From assembly GCF_003952425.1 (NCBI RefSeq), contig NZ_CP034449.1, positions 5,506,001 through 5,570,000 of the forward strand: DNA of 64,000 nt, written 5' to 3'. The stretch's first letter is position 1; each line of letters opens with the position of its first letter. A program made the translations under genes and the position numbers. This document shows, piece after piece, positions 37,059 to 45,702 of the stretch. This DNA is from Mesorhizobium sp. M2A.F.Ca.ET.046.03.2.1. GTDB lineage: Bacteria > Pseudomonadota > Alphaproteobacteria > Rhizobiales > Rhizobiaceae. Below the pieces are notes generated by a model, which saw only the letters and a program-made list of their open reading frames with translations, was not told the DNA's origin and searched no databases.

Positions 37059-37760
37059 ATGCAAAAATTGACCGTTGTAGCGGCAGCCGTTGCTGCCGGA
37101 GTGATAAGTTTTGCCTTCAACCAGGCCAACAGTGCCCCGCTGAGCCCCAGGGCGGACAACGGCCTCGCAGCCGTAACGCCAAAGGCAGGCTCGAGCATCA
37201 AGACGGCAAAAACCGCGCGGGCTGCTCCGGCAAGGGTTCAGAAGGCCGCCGCAACCCGGGTGACAAAATCGACGGCCAAACGCGCCAAGCGCGGCAGAAA
37301 GGCTGTCGATCTCACCACGACGGCCTCGATTAAACCCGGCAAGATCGCCGTGGCGACGCCCGCTGCCGCCGGCGAAGGCCAGTATTCGGCGATCATCGCC
37401 CGCTATGCCGCGAGCTATGGCGTGCCGGTGTCGCTAGCCAAGGCCGTCATCAAGATCGAAAGCAACTATCGGCCGAACATGGTCGGCGGCGCCGGCGAGA
37501 TCGGCCTGATGCAGATCAAGCCGGCGACGGCCCGCATGATGGGTTATACCGGTTCGGCCAAGGGATTGTTCGATCCCGACACCAACATCAAATACGGCAT
37601 GAAGTATCTCGCCATGGCGCGGGACCTTGGCGGCGGCACCACCTGCGGCACGATCCTGAAATACAATGCCGGCCACGGAGCGACGCGGATGAACCCGGTC
37701 TCCGCCGCCTATTGCAGCAAGGTGAAGGTGCAGATGGTGGCGCTGGGCTCGCCGGCCTGA
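37059..37760 (+). CDS. Soluble lytic transglycosylase (SLT domain)
   Basis: A 233-residue exported enzyme. Residues 1-26 are a signal peptide; then a basic, Ala/Lys-rich linker (residues ~40-95) precedes a C-terminal SLT domain. The catalytic Glu is in KIESNYRPN at about residue 134; GEIGLMQIKPATARMMGY and ILKYNAGHG are the other family blocks. It would cleave peptidoglycan glycan strands. It is single, between the amidase and rnpB. The basic linker could bind the wall. Confidence 0.92.
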   Translation: MQKLTVVAAAVAAGVISFAFNQANSAPLSPRADNGLAAVTPKAGSSIKTAKTARAAPARVQKAAATRVTKSTAKRAKRGRKAVDLTTTASIKPGKIAVATPAAAGEGQYSAIIARYAASYGVPVSLAKAVIKIESNYRPNMVGGAGEIGLMQIKPATARMMGYTGSAKGLFDPDTNIKYGMKYLAMARDLGGGTTCGTILKYNAGHGATRMNPVSAAYCSKVKVQMVALGSPA

Positions 37761-37798
37761 CGCTATGCAGCGCGGCGGATTTGTGCAACGCGCGCTTT

Positions 37799-37845
37799 AT
37801 GCACGTCGTTGCCCCAAACCGCCGCGCATTTGGGGCGAGGCGCTT
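37799..37845. repeat. Hairpin repeat family H, copy 2
   Basis: ATGCACGTCGTTGCCCCAAA ... TTTGGGGCGA matches the copy at 27567-27615 (core GTCGTTGYCCCAAA, CCGCYGYGCA, TTTGGGGCGA-like). The stem CCCCAAA / TTTGGGG is perfect. It lies between the SLT gene stop and the rnpB promoter, so it may terminate SLT transcription. Confidence 0.75.
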
Positions 37846-37851
37846 TTTCGT

Positions 37852-37880
37852 TTGCGTTTTCAGCCGGGAATCCCTTTATA
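37852..37880 (+). promoter_or_regulatory. Promoter of rnpB
   Basis: TTGCGT (37852-37857) and TTTATA (37875-37880) with a 17-base spacer; transcription would start about seven bases later, at the first paired bases of the RNase P RNA. Confidence 0.75.
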
Positions 37881-37887
37881 CGCGCTT

Positions 37888-38281
37888 GCCAGCTGGCCGG
37901 GCGGCCGCACCCGCGGGAGCCGAAAGGTTGCGGGTGAGGAAAGTCCGGGCTCCATGGAGACACGGTGCCGGCTAACGGCCGGCGGGGGCGACCCCAGGGA
38001 AAGTGCCACAGAAAGCAAACCGCCGCGGCATTGCCGCGGCAAGGGTGAAAGGGTGGGGTAAGAGCCCACCGCGCGACTGGCAACAGGAGCGGCAGGGCAA
38101 ACCCCACCGGGAGCAAAACCGAATAGGGGCGGTGCGAGGGGAAACCTTCGAGGGCTGTTTCCGGCCCACCGTCCGGGTTGGTTGCGTGAGGCGCATGGCA
38201 ACATGCGCCCGAGATGAATGGCCGCCACGTTCTCGTCGCAAGGCGAGGGCCATACAGAACCCGGCTTACAGGCCAGCTGGC
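37888..38281 (+). ncRNA. rnpB: RNase P RNA, bacterial class A
   Basis: A 394-base RNA, the catalytic part of RNase P, which matures tRNA 5' ends. The 5' GCCAGCTGGCC pairs with 3' GGCCAGCTGGC (P1). The universally conserved GAGGAAAGTCCGGGCTCC is at 37936-37953, and its partner segment ACAGAACCCGGCTTACAGG is near the 3' end; AGGGTGAAAGGGTGGGGTAA and the GCCCACCGCG segment fit the class A core. It is followed by a T run. The ends are set by the P1 pairing and may be off by a few bases. Confidence 0.95.
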
Positions 38282-38288
38282 ATTTTTT
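38271..38288 (+). terminator. T run ending rnpB
   Basis: The closing P1 strand GGCCAGCTGGC is directly followed by ATTTTTTC, giving a stem plus six T. Confidence 0.7.
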
Positions 38289-38398
38289 CTCGTAACGATA
38301 GCTGAACGGGATCAGAAGGTTAGGCCGATGAGCGGGTCTTCTGATTCAAGGGTCCTGCAATACAACCTCCCAATGCTGCCAAACGTGTTCTTGAAGCC

Positions 38399-38417
38399 GG
38401 TGCGATTAAATCGTACC
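38399..38417. promoter_or_regulatory. Candidate ParD operator
   Basis: A 19-base palindrome GGTGCGATT-A-AATCGTACC (one mismatch) 25 bases upstream of the parD ATG. ParD antitoxins usually repress their own operon through such a site; this one is inferred from position and symmetry. Confidence 0.5.
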
Positions 38418-38442
38418 TTCCAAGAAAGGACAGGAGCACGTC

Positions 38443-38727
38443 ATGGGCCAGGTCGATAAACGTAGCATCACGCTTTCGCCGGAACTGGCGCAGGCAGTCG
38501 ACGATGTGGTCGCCGCGGGCGAATATGCTTCCGCGAGCGAGGTGATCCGCGATGCGCTCAGGCAGTGGAAGGAGCGCCGCGACCTGCTCGGCTACACCGT
38601 GGAGGAGTTGCGGGAATTGGTGCAGGAGGGGATCGATAGCGGACCGGCGCTGGACGGTCCCCCCTTAATGGAGCGATTGCGCGCCAGATATTCGAAGATG
38701 GCGGAAGCCAAAGGCGCTGACGAGTGA
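38443..38727 (+). CDS. parD: Type II antitoxin, ParD family
   Basis: A 94-residue antitoxin. The N terminus KRSITLSPELAQAVDDVV with EYASASEVIRDALRQW is the ribbon-helix-helix DNA-binding fold; the C-terminal half is an acidic, flexible toxin-neutralising tail. AGGAG lies 7-8 bases before the ATG. Its stop overlaps the parE start (38724-38727). As the toxin is frameshifted, this may now be an orphan antitoxin or an antidote against related toxins. Confidence 0.92.
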   Translation: MGQVDKRSITLSPELAQAVDDVVAAGEYASASEVIRDALRQWKERRDLLGYTVEELRELVQEGIDSGPALDGPPLMERLRARYSKMAEAKGADE

Positions 38728-39016
38728 AGTACCGCCTGCTTCCACAGGCACTGGTCGACCTCGAAGCTATCGGCGACTATATCGCCGCCTACAATCCTAA
38801 TGCCGCAATCCGTTTTGTGGAAACTCTTCAGCGGCGATGGGACTTGCTAACCCTCCATCCCCGATCGGCGCACCGCGCGACGACATCCTGCCGGGCATTC
38901 GCCACCTTGTTGTCGGGCAGTACCTTACGTTCTATCGAATTGGCGACGATGCGATCGAAATCCTGCGCGTGTTGCATGGCCGGCGAAGGATCGAGACAGA
39001 GGATATGGGACCCTAA
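38724..39016 (+). pseudogene. parE: ParE-family toxin, disrupted by a one-base frameshift
   Basis: The N-terminal half MKYRLLPQALVDLEAIGDYI up to TLHPRS is in frame from GTG 38724. After CGATCG (about 38866) the family C terminus (PRDDILPGIRHLVVGQYLTF, then FYRI and ILRVLHGRRRIETEDMGP) continues only in the next frame, ending TAA 39014-39016. One missing G in TCGGCG would restore it. As read, the frame yields a 114-codon chimeric product with an unrelated tail and probably no toxin activity. Intact ParE of this group is about 97 residues and poisons gyrase. Confidence 0.8.
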
Positions 39017-39064
39017 AGCGCGTCGCGTTGAAACTGATTCAGGCGACGCGCTTAAGTCTTTGTT
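39016..39064. repeat. Palindromic repeat/terminator after parE
   Basis: A perfect 11-bp stem AAGCGCGTCGC / GCGACGCGCTT across GTTGAAACTGATTCAG, followed by AAGTCTTTGTTTT. It starts on the last base of the parE TAA. The following TGCGTGTCGTTGTCC resembles the left part of hairpin family H. It separates parE from the convergent Cys/Met enzyme gene. Confidence 0.75.
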
Positions 39065-39085
39065 TTGATGCGTGTCGTTGTCCGC

Positions 39086-40201
39086 TCAACTGGCGACTTT
39101 GTCCAACGACGCCTCGATCGCCTGCCAAAGCTCCTCGACCGGCTCGCAGCCGATCGACAGGCGCACGAAGCCGGGCGGCACGGCGTCGCCGCGCTTCGAG
39201 CGCCGTTCGGCCGAGGTGTGCACGCCACCGAAGGAAGTCGCCGATTCAATCAGCGCGCAATTGTCGATGAACGCCTCGGCCTTCTGTTCCGAGGCCAGTT
39301 CGAACGAGATCAGGAAGCCAAAGCGATCCATCTGGGCGCGCGCCAGATTGTGCGAGGCATCGCCCTCGAGGCCGGGATAGCGCAGGCCGCCGACCGCGCG
39401 ATGGGTTCTCATCTTCATTGCGATCGTTTCGGCCGAGGAGCACATCCGGTCGAAACGCACCTCCAGCGTTTCCAGCCCGCGATGCACAAGCCAGGCCTCG
39501 AAGGGACCGGGGATGCCGCCGACCAGGCTGCGCCAGTCGGTCACCTTGGCGATGATGTCGGCATCGCGGCTCGCGACATGGCCGAAAAGCACATCGGAAT
39601 GACCGTTCACCGCCTTTGTGTCGGCGGAGACGACGATGTCGGCGCCGAGGTCCAGCGGACGCTGGCCGAAGGACGTCATCGTCGTGTTGTCGACGACCAG
39701 CAGCCCATCCTGCCTGTGAACGGCTTCGGCCACCGCTGTGATATCGCAGATGTCCAGCCGGGGATTGGACGGCGTCTCGGCAAAAACCAGCCGGTAACCA
39801 TCGAAGCCGCCGTCGAGGAAGGTTGGCGTCGGCCTGGTGTCGCAGGCAATGCCGAGGGGATTGAGAAAGCGCTCGGCCATGGCGCGCGTGGCGTGATAGC
39901 CGTCTGACGGCAGAAGCACGCGGTCGCCTGATTTCAGCAGCGCGAAAAACACCGACGAGATTGCGCCCATTCCGGACGGGAAGGCGACGCACTGCGCGCC
40001 TTCGAGGTGGCCAAGCGCGTGCTCGACGGCGCGCCAGGTCGGATTGTCGTAGCGGCCATACTGATCGAAGCCGACCTCTGCGCCCGGCGTGTGGAAGATC
40101 GATGCCATGGTCAGCGGCAGCGGGATCGGGTCGCCCTTGGCGAAATCGCGGCTGCGCAAATGGGCAAGCGCCGCGGCGCGGGACTTCGCTTTCTTGGACA
40201 T
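39086..40201 (-). CDS. Cys/Met-metabolism PLP enzyme (cystathionine gamma-lyase/synthase-like)
   Basis: A 371-residue enzyme of the MetB/MetC/CGL family. The PLP-binding Lys lies in SADTKAVNGHSDVLFG; YGRYDNPTWRAVEHALGHLEGAQCVAFPSGM is the N-terminal block; DNTTMTSFGQRPLDLGADI contains the Asp that holds the pyridine nitrogen. It would act by beta- or gamma-elimination on cystathionine or a related thioether; which, cannot be decided. It is divergent from mraZ, with a 399-base space holding the mraZ control region. Confidence 0.88.
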   Translation of the reverse strand: MSKKAKSRAAALAHLRSRDFAKGDPIPLPLTMASIFHTPGAEVGFDQYGRYDNPTWRAVEHALGHLEGAQCVAFPSGMGAISSVFFALLKSGDRVLLPSDGYHATRAMAERFLNPLGIACDTRPTPTFLDGGFDGYRLVFAETPSNPRLDICDITAVAEAVHRQDGLLVVDNTTMTSFGQRPLDLGADIVVSADTKAVNGHSDVLFGHVASRDADIIAKVTDWRSLVGGIPGPFEAWLVHRGLETLEVRFDRMCSSAETIAMKMRTHRAVGGLRYPGLEGDASHNLARAQMDRFGFLISFELASEQKAEAFIDNCALIESATSFGGVHTSAERRSKRGDAVPPGFVRLSIGCEPVEELWQAIEASLDKVAS

Positions 40202-40387
40202 CAGGCTTCATCCCTTCGGCTGAATAGAAATTGCCAGAGACGCTATGCGTGCCGGCTGTTTGCGGCAAGCAGCGTCCTTTTGGCCAGAGGGCTCTAAACG
40301 CTTCGTTAGGCTTAATGGAGGATAAAGACGAGACGTGCCTTCAGCCTGCGCTTTGTGGTTGTGATGCGCGTGTTTGTGATGCCTGTT

Positions 40388-40421
40388 CCCGTTGACGCCC
40401 ATAGTACCCCATGATATCCCG
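40388..40421. promoter_or_regulatory. Four 10-bp-spaced MraZ-type boxes overlapping a promoter
   Basis: CCCG, CCCA, CCCA and CCCG end at 40391, 40401, 40411 and 40421: exact 10-base spacing. On the minus strand they read YGGG with 6 bases between, the same form as the TGGG repeats bound by MraZ in E. coli. TTGACG (40392-40397) and TATCCC (40415-40420), 17 bases apart, form a promoter in the same stretch. So MraZ would repress its own operon here. The rest of 40202-40600 holds only an mRNA leader and a small upstream reading frame. Confidence 0.65.
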
Positions 40422-40516
40422 TTCACATCATCAAGCTTTCGTTCCGCGTCAGGGTGAAGCGTACGCCAATCGGGCAGCCGCGGCGGCTGCGCGTTTGCCG
40501 GTTTTCGCCCCGGTGA

Positions 40517-40594
40517 ATGAAGCGATTTGCCGCGAGTGCGGCGAGGGCGCGGAGAACAACATGGGAAGGGGTGCGGCGGCGGAAGCGGCTGTAG
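40517..40594 (+). other. 25-codon upstream reading frame before mraZ
   Basis: ATG 40517 opens a short frame ([16 protein letters not shown]..., Arg-rich) that ends at TAG 40592-40594, six bases before the TTG start of mraZ and in the same frame. As mraZ has no clear ribosome site, reinitiation after this peptide is possible. No conserved sequence supports a peptide function. Confidence 0.3.
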
Positions 40595-40600
40595 CGTTCA

Positions 40601-41059
40601 TTGGACCGATTTCTGTCAAACGCGGTAAACAGGATCGATGCGAAGGGGCGGGTCTCCGTTCCGGCGCATTTCCGTGCGGTGGTTCAGAAACGCGGCTATT
40701 CGGAGCTTTACGCGCTGCGCTGCCTGGACCTGGCGGCCATGGATGTCGGCGGACTCGACCTGCTCGACCGCTACGAGCAGCGGATCGCGCTGGAGGATCC
40801 CTTTCTGCAGACGGCGGACGATATGTCGTTCTTCTGCCATGGCGACGGGACGTTCCTGAAGCTCGATCAGGATGGCCGCATCACCATGAGCGACTTCATC
40901 CGCGAGCATACGGGCATCTCGAACGAGGTGGCCTTTGTCGGCCGCGGCAATTTCTTTCAGATCTGGGAGCCGGGACGGCTTTCCGCCTATGGGGCGCAGG
41001 CGCGCGCCAGGCTTTTGCAGCTTCGGCAGGGGACGAATCCCGGGGAGCGATCGGAATGA
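40601..41059 (+). CDS. mraZ: MraZ, transcriptional regulator of the dcw cluster
   Basis: A 152-residue protein with two SpoVT/AbrB-type swapped-hairpin repeats: [24 protein letters not shown] (~4-27) and the second with [22 protein letters not shown] (~87-108). E. coli MraZ binds TGGG repeats and represses mra genes. The TTG 40601 start is forced: the frame has TAG at 40592 and no ATG downstream fits the family. It is the first gene of the division and cell wall run; its stop overlaps the rsmH ATG. Confidence 0.93.
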   Translation: MDRFLSNAVNRIDAKGRVSVPAHFRAVVQKRGYSELYALRCLDLAAMDVGGLDLLDRYEQRIALEDPFLQTADDMSFFCHGDGTFLKLDQDGRITMSDFIREHTGISNEVAFVGRGNFFQIWEPGRLSAYGAQARARLLQLRQGTNPGERSE

Positions 41060-42072
41060 TGGCTGGCCACGGCGATGATCCTCACGCCGTTGGCGGACCG
41101 GCCCGCCACATTCCGGTCCTCCTTGCCGAGGTGCTCGACGCGCTTGCACCGCAGGCCGGCGAGACGATCGTCGACGGGACATTCGGTGCCGGCGGCTACA
41201 CCAGCGCCATCCTCGATCGCGGCGCCTCCGTCATTGCCATCGACCGCGACCCGGACGCAATCGCGGCGGGCAAGGCGCTGGAGCGGCAGGCCGGCGGCCG
41301 GCTGAGGCTTGTCCAGGCGCCGTTCTCGACGCTGGACGAACATGTCGAGGACGCCGACGGCGTGGTGCTCGACATCGGTGTTTCCTCCATGCAGCTCGAC
41401 CAGGCGGAGCGCGGCTTTTCCTTTCGCGCCGATGGGCCGCTCGACATGCGCATGGCGCAGTCGGGGCTTTCCGCCGCCGACGTCGTCAACACCTTCAAGG
41501 CCGGCGATCTTGCCCGCATCTTCGGCTTTCTCGGCGAGGAGCGCCATGCAGGCCGCATCGCACGCATGATCGAGAGCCGGCGCGAGAAGAGACTGTTCGA
41601 GCGCACGCTCGATCTCGCCGACGCCATCGAAACGCATATCGGACGCGGACCCAAGGACAAGATCCATCCGGCCACGCGCGTCTTCCAGGCGTTGCGCATC
41701 TTCGTCAATGACGAGCTTGGCGAGCTTGCAAGGGCGCTGCTGGCGGCCGAGCGGGCGCTGAAGCCAGGCGGCCGACTTGCCGTGGTGACCTTCCATTCCC
41801 TGGAAGACCGTATCGTCAAGCGCTTCATCGCCGACCGTTCCGAAGCCGCCAGCGGCTCGCGACACATGCCCGACGCGCCGCAGCGCGCCGCGACTTTCCG
41901 TAAAGCTGGCGGCGGCGTGACGCCGGGGGAGGCCGAGATAGCGGCCAACCCGCGAGCGCGCTCGGCCAGGCTGCGCGCTGCGATCCGCACAGATGCCCCG
42001 GCGCGTGCGGGCGATTTTTCGATTTTCGGCCTTCCAAAGCTTCCCGCCGTCGAACGGCCGGGAGAGAGGTGA
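41056..42072 (+). CDS. rsmH: 16S rRNA (cytosine-1402-N4)-methyltransferase
   Basis: A 338-residue SAM enzyme that methylates C1402 in the decoding site of 16S r[37 protein letters not shown] (motif I), [30 protein letters not shown] and the C-terminal [14 protein letters not shown] are all diagnostic. The start is fixed by the ATGATG junction with mraZ (ATG 41056). It is normally the second dcw gene, as here. The frame is open far upstream, but that part is a shadow of mraZ. Confidence 0.96.
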   Translation: MMAGHGDDPHAVGGPARHIPVLLAEVLDALAPQAGETIVDGTFGAGGYTSAILDRGASVIAIDRDPDAIAAGKALERQAGGRLRLVQAPFSTLDEHVEDADGVVLDIGVSSMQLDQAERGFSFRADGPLDMRMAQSGLSAADVVNTFKAGDLARIFGFLGEERHAGRIARMIESRREKRLFERTLDLADAIETHIGRGPKDKIHPATRVFQALRIFVNDELGELARALLAAERALKPGGRLAVVTFHSLEDRIVKRFIADRSEAASGSRHMPDAPQRAATFRKAGGGVTPGEAEIAANPRARSARLRAAIRTDAPARAGDFSIFGLPKLPAVERPGER

Positions 42073-42076
42073 GCAC

Positions 42077-42472
42077 GTGTTTCGTACCAGCGACATAGTC
42101 CTGATCGCCGTCATGGTCTCGGCCGCGGCCCTGACCTACAAGACCAAGCGCGAGGCCGAGGAGCAACTGGCGTCCGTGCAGAAGATCCAGGCGCAGATCC
42201 GCTACGAGGAAGACACGATCGATCTTCTCAAGGCGGATTGGAGCCTGCTTACCCAGCCGTCGCGGCTGCAGAAGCTTGCCGACGTCTACAAGAGCCAGCT
42301 GGGCCTCGAACCGGTCGGCGCACGCCAGATCGGTGGCCTTGACGACATTCCGGTGAAACCGCTGACCATCGAGGACCTTTCCTCTCAGCGGCTTGGCGGC
42401 ATGGCCGACAGTTCCGGCAATGGACCTGGGGACGACAAGGACCCCGTCGTCACGGGGAGCACGGTGCAATGA
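42077..42472 (+). CDS. ftsL: Cell division protein FtsL
   Basis: A 131-residue bitopic inner-membrane protein of the divisome. A short cytoplasmic start FRTSD precedes one membrane segment (IVLIAVMVSAAALTY), then a coiled coil (KREAEEQLASVQKIQAQIRYEEDTIDLLKADWSLL) and a Pro/Gly-rich tail. It would link FtsQ/FtsB to FtsI-FtsW. I start at GTG 42077 with GAGAGG upstream. Sequence is weakly conserved, so position between rsmH and ftsI is strong support. The stop overlaps ftsI (ATGA). Confidence 0.9.
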   Translation: MFRTSDIVLIAVMVSAAALTYKTKREAEEQLASVQKIQAQIRYEEDTIDLLKADWSLLTQPSRLQKLADVYKSQLGLEPVGARQIGGLDDIPVKPLTIEDLSSQRLGGMADSSGNGPGDDKDPVVTGSTVQ

Positions 42473-44193
42473 TCAGCGGGCTTCCAAGGATCGGCGACCT
42501 GCTGAAACGCCGGAAGAAGACCGTCGAGGACGGCTCAATCGTCGTCGACGCCGCGCGCAAGGCAACGGGCGGCAAGGCCAGGACCCGCATCGTCATGACG
42601 ATGGCGGTGTTCTTCACCCTCTATTCCACGATTGCCGGCAGGCTTGTCTATCTCGGCCTGCAGAATCCGGACCTGTCCGACGGCCCGCAGAGCAGGGTCA
42701 CCGCGTCGCGTCCCGATATCGTCGACCGCAACGGCGAAGTGCTGGCGACCGACATCAAGACCGCGTCGCTGTTTGCCGAGCCGCGGCGCATCGTCGATGC
42801 CGACGAAGCGATCGAGAAATTGTCGACCGTGCTGCCGGAGATCGACTACGAGCAGACCTACCGCAAGCTCAAGAGCGGCGCCGGCTTCGTCTGGCTGCAG
42901 CGCCAGCTGACGCCGAAGCAGCAGGCCGACATCATGGCGCTGGGCGTTCCCGGCCTCGGCTTCCGCACCGAAAAGCGCCGCTTCTATCCGAGCGGCGAGA
43001 CCTCGTCCTATATCGTCGGCCTGACCAATATCGACAACCAGGGCATCTCCGGCATGGAGAAGTATATCGACGAGCAGGGGCTGAGCGACCTGCAGGCGTC
43101 GGGCCTTGCCATAGCCAAGGACCTCAAGCCGGTCAGGCTTTCGATTGATCTGCGCGTCCAGCATGTGGTGCGCGACGAGATCGCCGCCGGGCTGGAGCGC
43201 TATCGCGCCATGGGCGCCGGCGCCGTCGTGCTGAACATCAAGACGGGCGAAGTGATGGCGATGGCCTCGGTGCCGGACTTCGACCCGAACAATCCGTACA
43301 ATGCCCAGGACAAGGACCGGCTGAACCGCATGTCGGCGGGCCTCTACGAGATGGGCTCGACCTTCAAGAGCTTCACCTCGGCGATGGCGCTCGATTCCGG
43401 CAAGGCGACGATGAACAGCCGCTTCGACGCGTCGCATCCGATCCGGGTCGGCCATCAGGCCATTCACGATTTCCACGGCAAGAACCGCGTGCTGTCGCTG
43501 CCGGAGGTGTTCCTCTATTCGTCCAACATCGGCTCGGCCAGGGAGGCAGAGCTTGTCGGCATCGAGGGGCACCGCGAATTCCTGCACCGCCTCGGCATTC
43601 TCGACAGGATGCAGACCGAGCTGCCGGAGGTCGCGCGCCCGACCGAGCCCAAGGTCTGGAAACAGGTCAACTCGTTCACCATCGCCTTCGGCCATGGCGT
43701 GTCGACGACGCCGCTGCAAGCCGCCGTCGGCTGCGCGGCGCTGATGCAGGGCTATCTGATCCAGCCGACATTCCTGGTCCGCAGCGAACAGGAGGCGATG
43801 GCGGTGGCCAAGAAAGTGGTCAGCGACAAGACGGTCGAAGGCATGCGCTATCTCTATACGCTCAATGCCGAGAAGGGCTCGGCCAGGAACGCCAGGGCCC
43901 CCGGCTACCGGGTTGGCGGCAAGACCGGAACGGCCGAGAAGGTCATCAACGGCCGCTACTCCAAGGAGTTGAATTTCAACACCTTCGTCGCCGCCTTCCC
44001 GATGGACGATCCGCAATTTCTGGTGTTCACGATCGCCGACGCTCCGCATCCGGAAAAGCCCGGGATGACGGACGTCGCCGCCAACAATGCTGGGGTTATC
44101 GCCGGCAATATTATCAGGCGCTCGGCGGCCATGCTTGGCGTGAAGCCAGATTTCAGCCATGAAAATGGTGCAACGCTGGTTTCCTATCAGTGA
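42469..44193 (+). CDS. ftsI: Septal peptidoglycan transpeptidase FtsI (PBP3)
   Basis: A 574-residue class B penicillin-binding protein. One membrane segment lies near residues 44-62 (IVMTMAVFFTLYSTIAGRL), then the pedestal domain (ASRPDIVDRNGEVLA), then the transpeptidase domain. The nucleophile motif STFK is at about 297, SSN in YSSNIGSA, and KTG in GGKTGTAEK at about 485. It cross-links septal peptidoglycan together with FtsW. It overlaps ftsL by 4 bases and is followed by 54 bases before murE. Confidence 0.96.
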   Translation: MISGLPRIGDLLKRRKKTVEDGSIVVDAARKATGGKARTRIVMTMAVFFTLYSTIAGRLVYLGLQNPDLSDGPQSRVTASRPDIVDRNGEVLATDIKTASLFAEPRRIVDADEAIEKLSTVLPEIDYEQTYRKLKSGAGFVWLQRQLTPKQQADIMALGVPGLGFRTEKRRFYPSGETSSYIVGLTNIDNQGISGMEKYIDEQGLSDLQASGLAIAKDLKPVRLSIDLRVQHVVRDEIAAGLERYRAMGAGAVVLNIKTGEVMAMASVPDFDPNNPYNAQDKDRLNRMSAGLYEMGSTFKSFTSAMALDSGKATMNSRFDASHPIRVGHQAIHDFHGKNRVLSLPEVFLYSSNIGSAREAELVGIEGHREFLHRLGILDRMQTELPEVARPTEPKVWKQVNSFTIAFGHGVSTTPLQAAVGCAALMQGYLIQPTFLVRSEQEAMAVAKKVVSDKTVEGMRYLYTLNAEKGSARNARAPGYRVGGKTGTAEKVINGRYSKELNFNTFVAAFPMDDPQFLVFTIADAPHPEKPGMTDVAANNAGVIAGNIIRRSAAMLGVKPDFSHENGATLVSYQ

Positions 44194-44247
44194 TTCTTGG
44201 GGCGCGCCGGCAACTGCGCGCTATTTTGTTGCAGTGAACGGGACTCA

Positions 44248-45702
44248 ATGCATCTAAAAGATCTAGCCGGTATCCTGCCTGTCGAGGGAACAGCTTCCCG
44301 CGATCTGGAGGTTACCGGACTTTCCTCCGATTCCCGCGCGGTCAAGACCGGCGTCGTCTTCTTTGCGCTTGCCGGCAGCAAGGCCGATGGCTCTGCCTAT
44401 GCCGCCGATGCCGCCAGCCGGGGTGCCGCCGCAATCGTCACAGGCAAGGGCGCGGCGGTTTCCGGCCTGTCGATCCCGGTTCTTGCCGTCGATGATCCGC
44501 GCCATGCGCTGGCGCTCGCCGCCGCCCGCTTCTTCGGCCGCCAGCCTGAGAACATGGTCGCCGTCACCGGCACCGCCGGCAAGACATCCGTCGCCGCCTT
44601 CACCCGCCAGATCTGGGAGCAGGCTGGCTTTGCCGCCGCCTCGATCGGCACGACCGGTGTGGTGGCGCCCGGCCGCAACGAATATGGCTCGCTGACCACG
44701 CCCGACCCGGTGGCGCTGCACCGGTTGCTCAAGGAACTGGCGGATGCCGGCGTGACCCATGCCTCGATGGAAGCCTCGAGCCACGGCCTCGACCAGCGTC
44801 GTCTCGACGGCGTGAAGCTCGCGGCCGGCGCCTTCACCAATCTCGGTCGCGACCACATGGACTACCATCCGACGGTCGATGATTATCACCGCGCCAAGCT
44901 GCGCCTGTTCGACACGCTGCTGCCGAAGGGCGCGCCCGCGATCGTCTTTGCCGACGACCCGTGGTCGGAGCCGACGATCAAAGCCGCAAAGGCGGCGGGT
45001 CTCAATGTCCTGACCGTCGGCCGCCATGGCGATTTCCTGACGCTGAAGCGGGTGGAGCATGAGCGCCATCGCCAGCGCGCCGAGGTCGTGGCCGACGCCG
45101 TGCTCTACGAGATCGACCTGCCTTTGGCCGGCGATTTCCAGATCGCCAACGCGCTGGTCTCGGCGGGGCTTGCCATCGCGACTGGAACGCCGGTGGATAA
45201 AGCTTTGGCCGCCCTGGAAAAATTGAAGGGTGCGCCTGGCCGGCTCGACCTCGTCGGCGCCACCGCCGCTGGCGCTCCTGTCTATGTCGACTATGCCCAC
45301 AAGCCCGACGCGCTGGAGAACGTGCTGACCTCGGTCCGACCTTTCACCACGGGCCGCGTCATCGTGGTGTTCGGCTGCGGCGGTGACCGCGATCGGGGAA
45401 AAAGGCCGATCATGGGCGAGATCGCGACGCGGCTCGCCGACATCGTCATCGTCACCGACGACAATCCGCGCACGGAAGTGCCCGAGACCATCCGCGCGGC
45501 CATCCTCGCCGCGGCGCCCGGCGCCATCGAGATCGGCGACCGCCGCAAGGCGATCCATGAGGCGGTGGCGATGCTGCGCGCCGGCGATACGCTTATCGTC
45601 GCCGGCAAGGGGCATGAGGAAGGCCAGACCATCGGCGCTCAGACCTTCCACTTCTCCGACCACGAGGAAGTGCGCGATGCGCTGAAGGAGCGCGCCGCAT
45701 GA
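44248..45702 (+). CDS. murE: UDP-MurNAc-tripeptide synthetase MurE
   Basis: A 484-residue Mur ligase that adds meso-diaminopimelate to UDP-MurNAc-L-Ala-D-Glu with ATP. The ATP loop is TGTAGKTS, the central block [17 protein letters not shown], and the C-terminal DNPRTE motif is the signature of mDAP-specific MurE. Start at ATG 44248, with no better ribosome site further upstream. It overlaps murF by 4 bases (ATGA at 45699). Confidence 0.95.
   Translation: MHLKDLAGILPVEGTASRDLEVTGLSSDSRAVKTGVVFFALAGSKADGSAYAADAASRGAAAIVTGKGAAVSGLSIPVLAVDDPRHALALAAARFFGRQPENMVAVTGTAGKTSVAAFTRQIWEQAGFAAASIGTTGVVAPGRNEYGSLTTPDPVALHRLLKELADAGVTHASMEASSHGLDQRRLDGVKLAAGAFTNLGRDHMDYHPTVDDYHRAKLRLFDTLLPKGAPAIVFADDPWSEPTIKAAKAAGLNVLTVGRHGDFLTLKRVEHERHRQRAEVVADAVLYEIDLPLAGDFQIANALVSAGLAIATGTPVDKALAALEKLKGAPGRLDLVGATAAGAPVYVDYAHKPDALENVLTSVRPFTTGRVIVVFGCGGDRDRGKRPIMGEIATRLADIVIVTDDNPRTEVPETIRAAILAAAPGAIEIGDRRKAIHEAVAMLRAGDTLIVAGKGHEEGQTIGAQTFHFSDHEEVRDALKERAA

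Noticed and set aside
40411..41055. A much longer rsmH that starts upstream
   Set aside because: The extra 215 codons overlap mraZ in another frame; the family N terminus and the ATGATG junction place the start at 41056.
42535..44160. Long antisense frame opposite ftsI (and similar ones opposite ettA, murD/ftsW, ftsA)
   Set aside because: All lie opposite firmly identified genes with family motifs, and show biased low-complexity composition.
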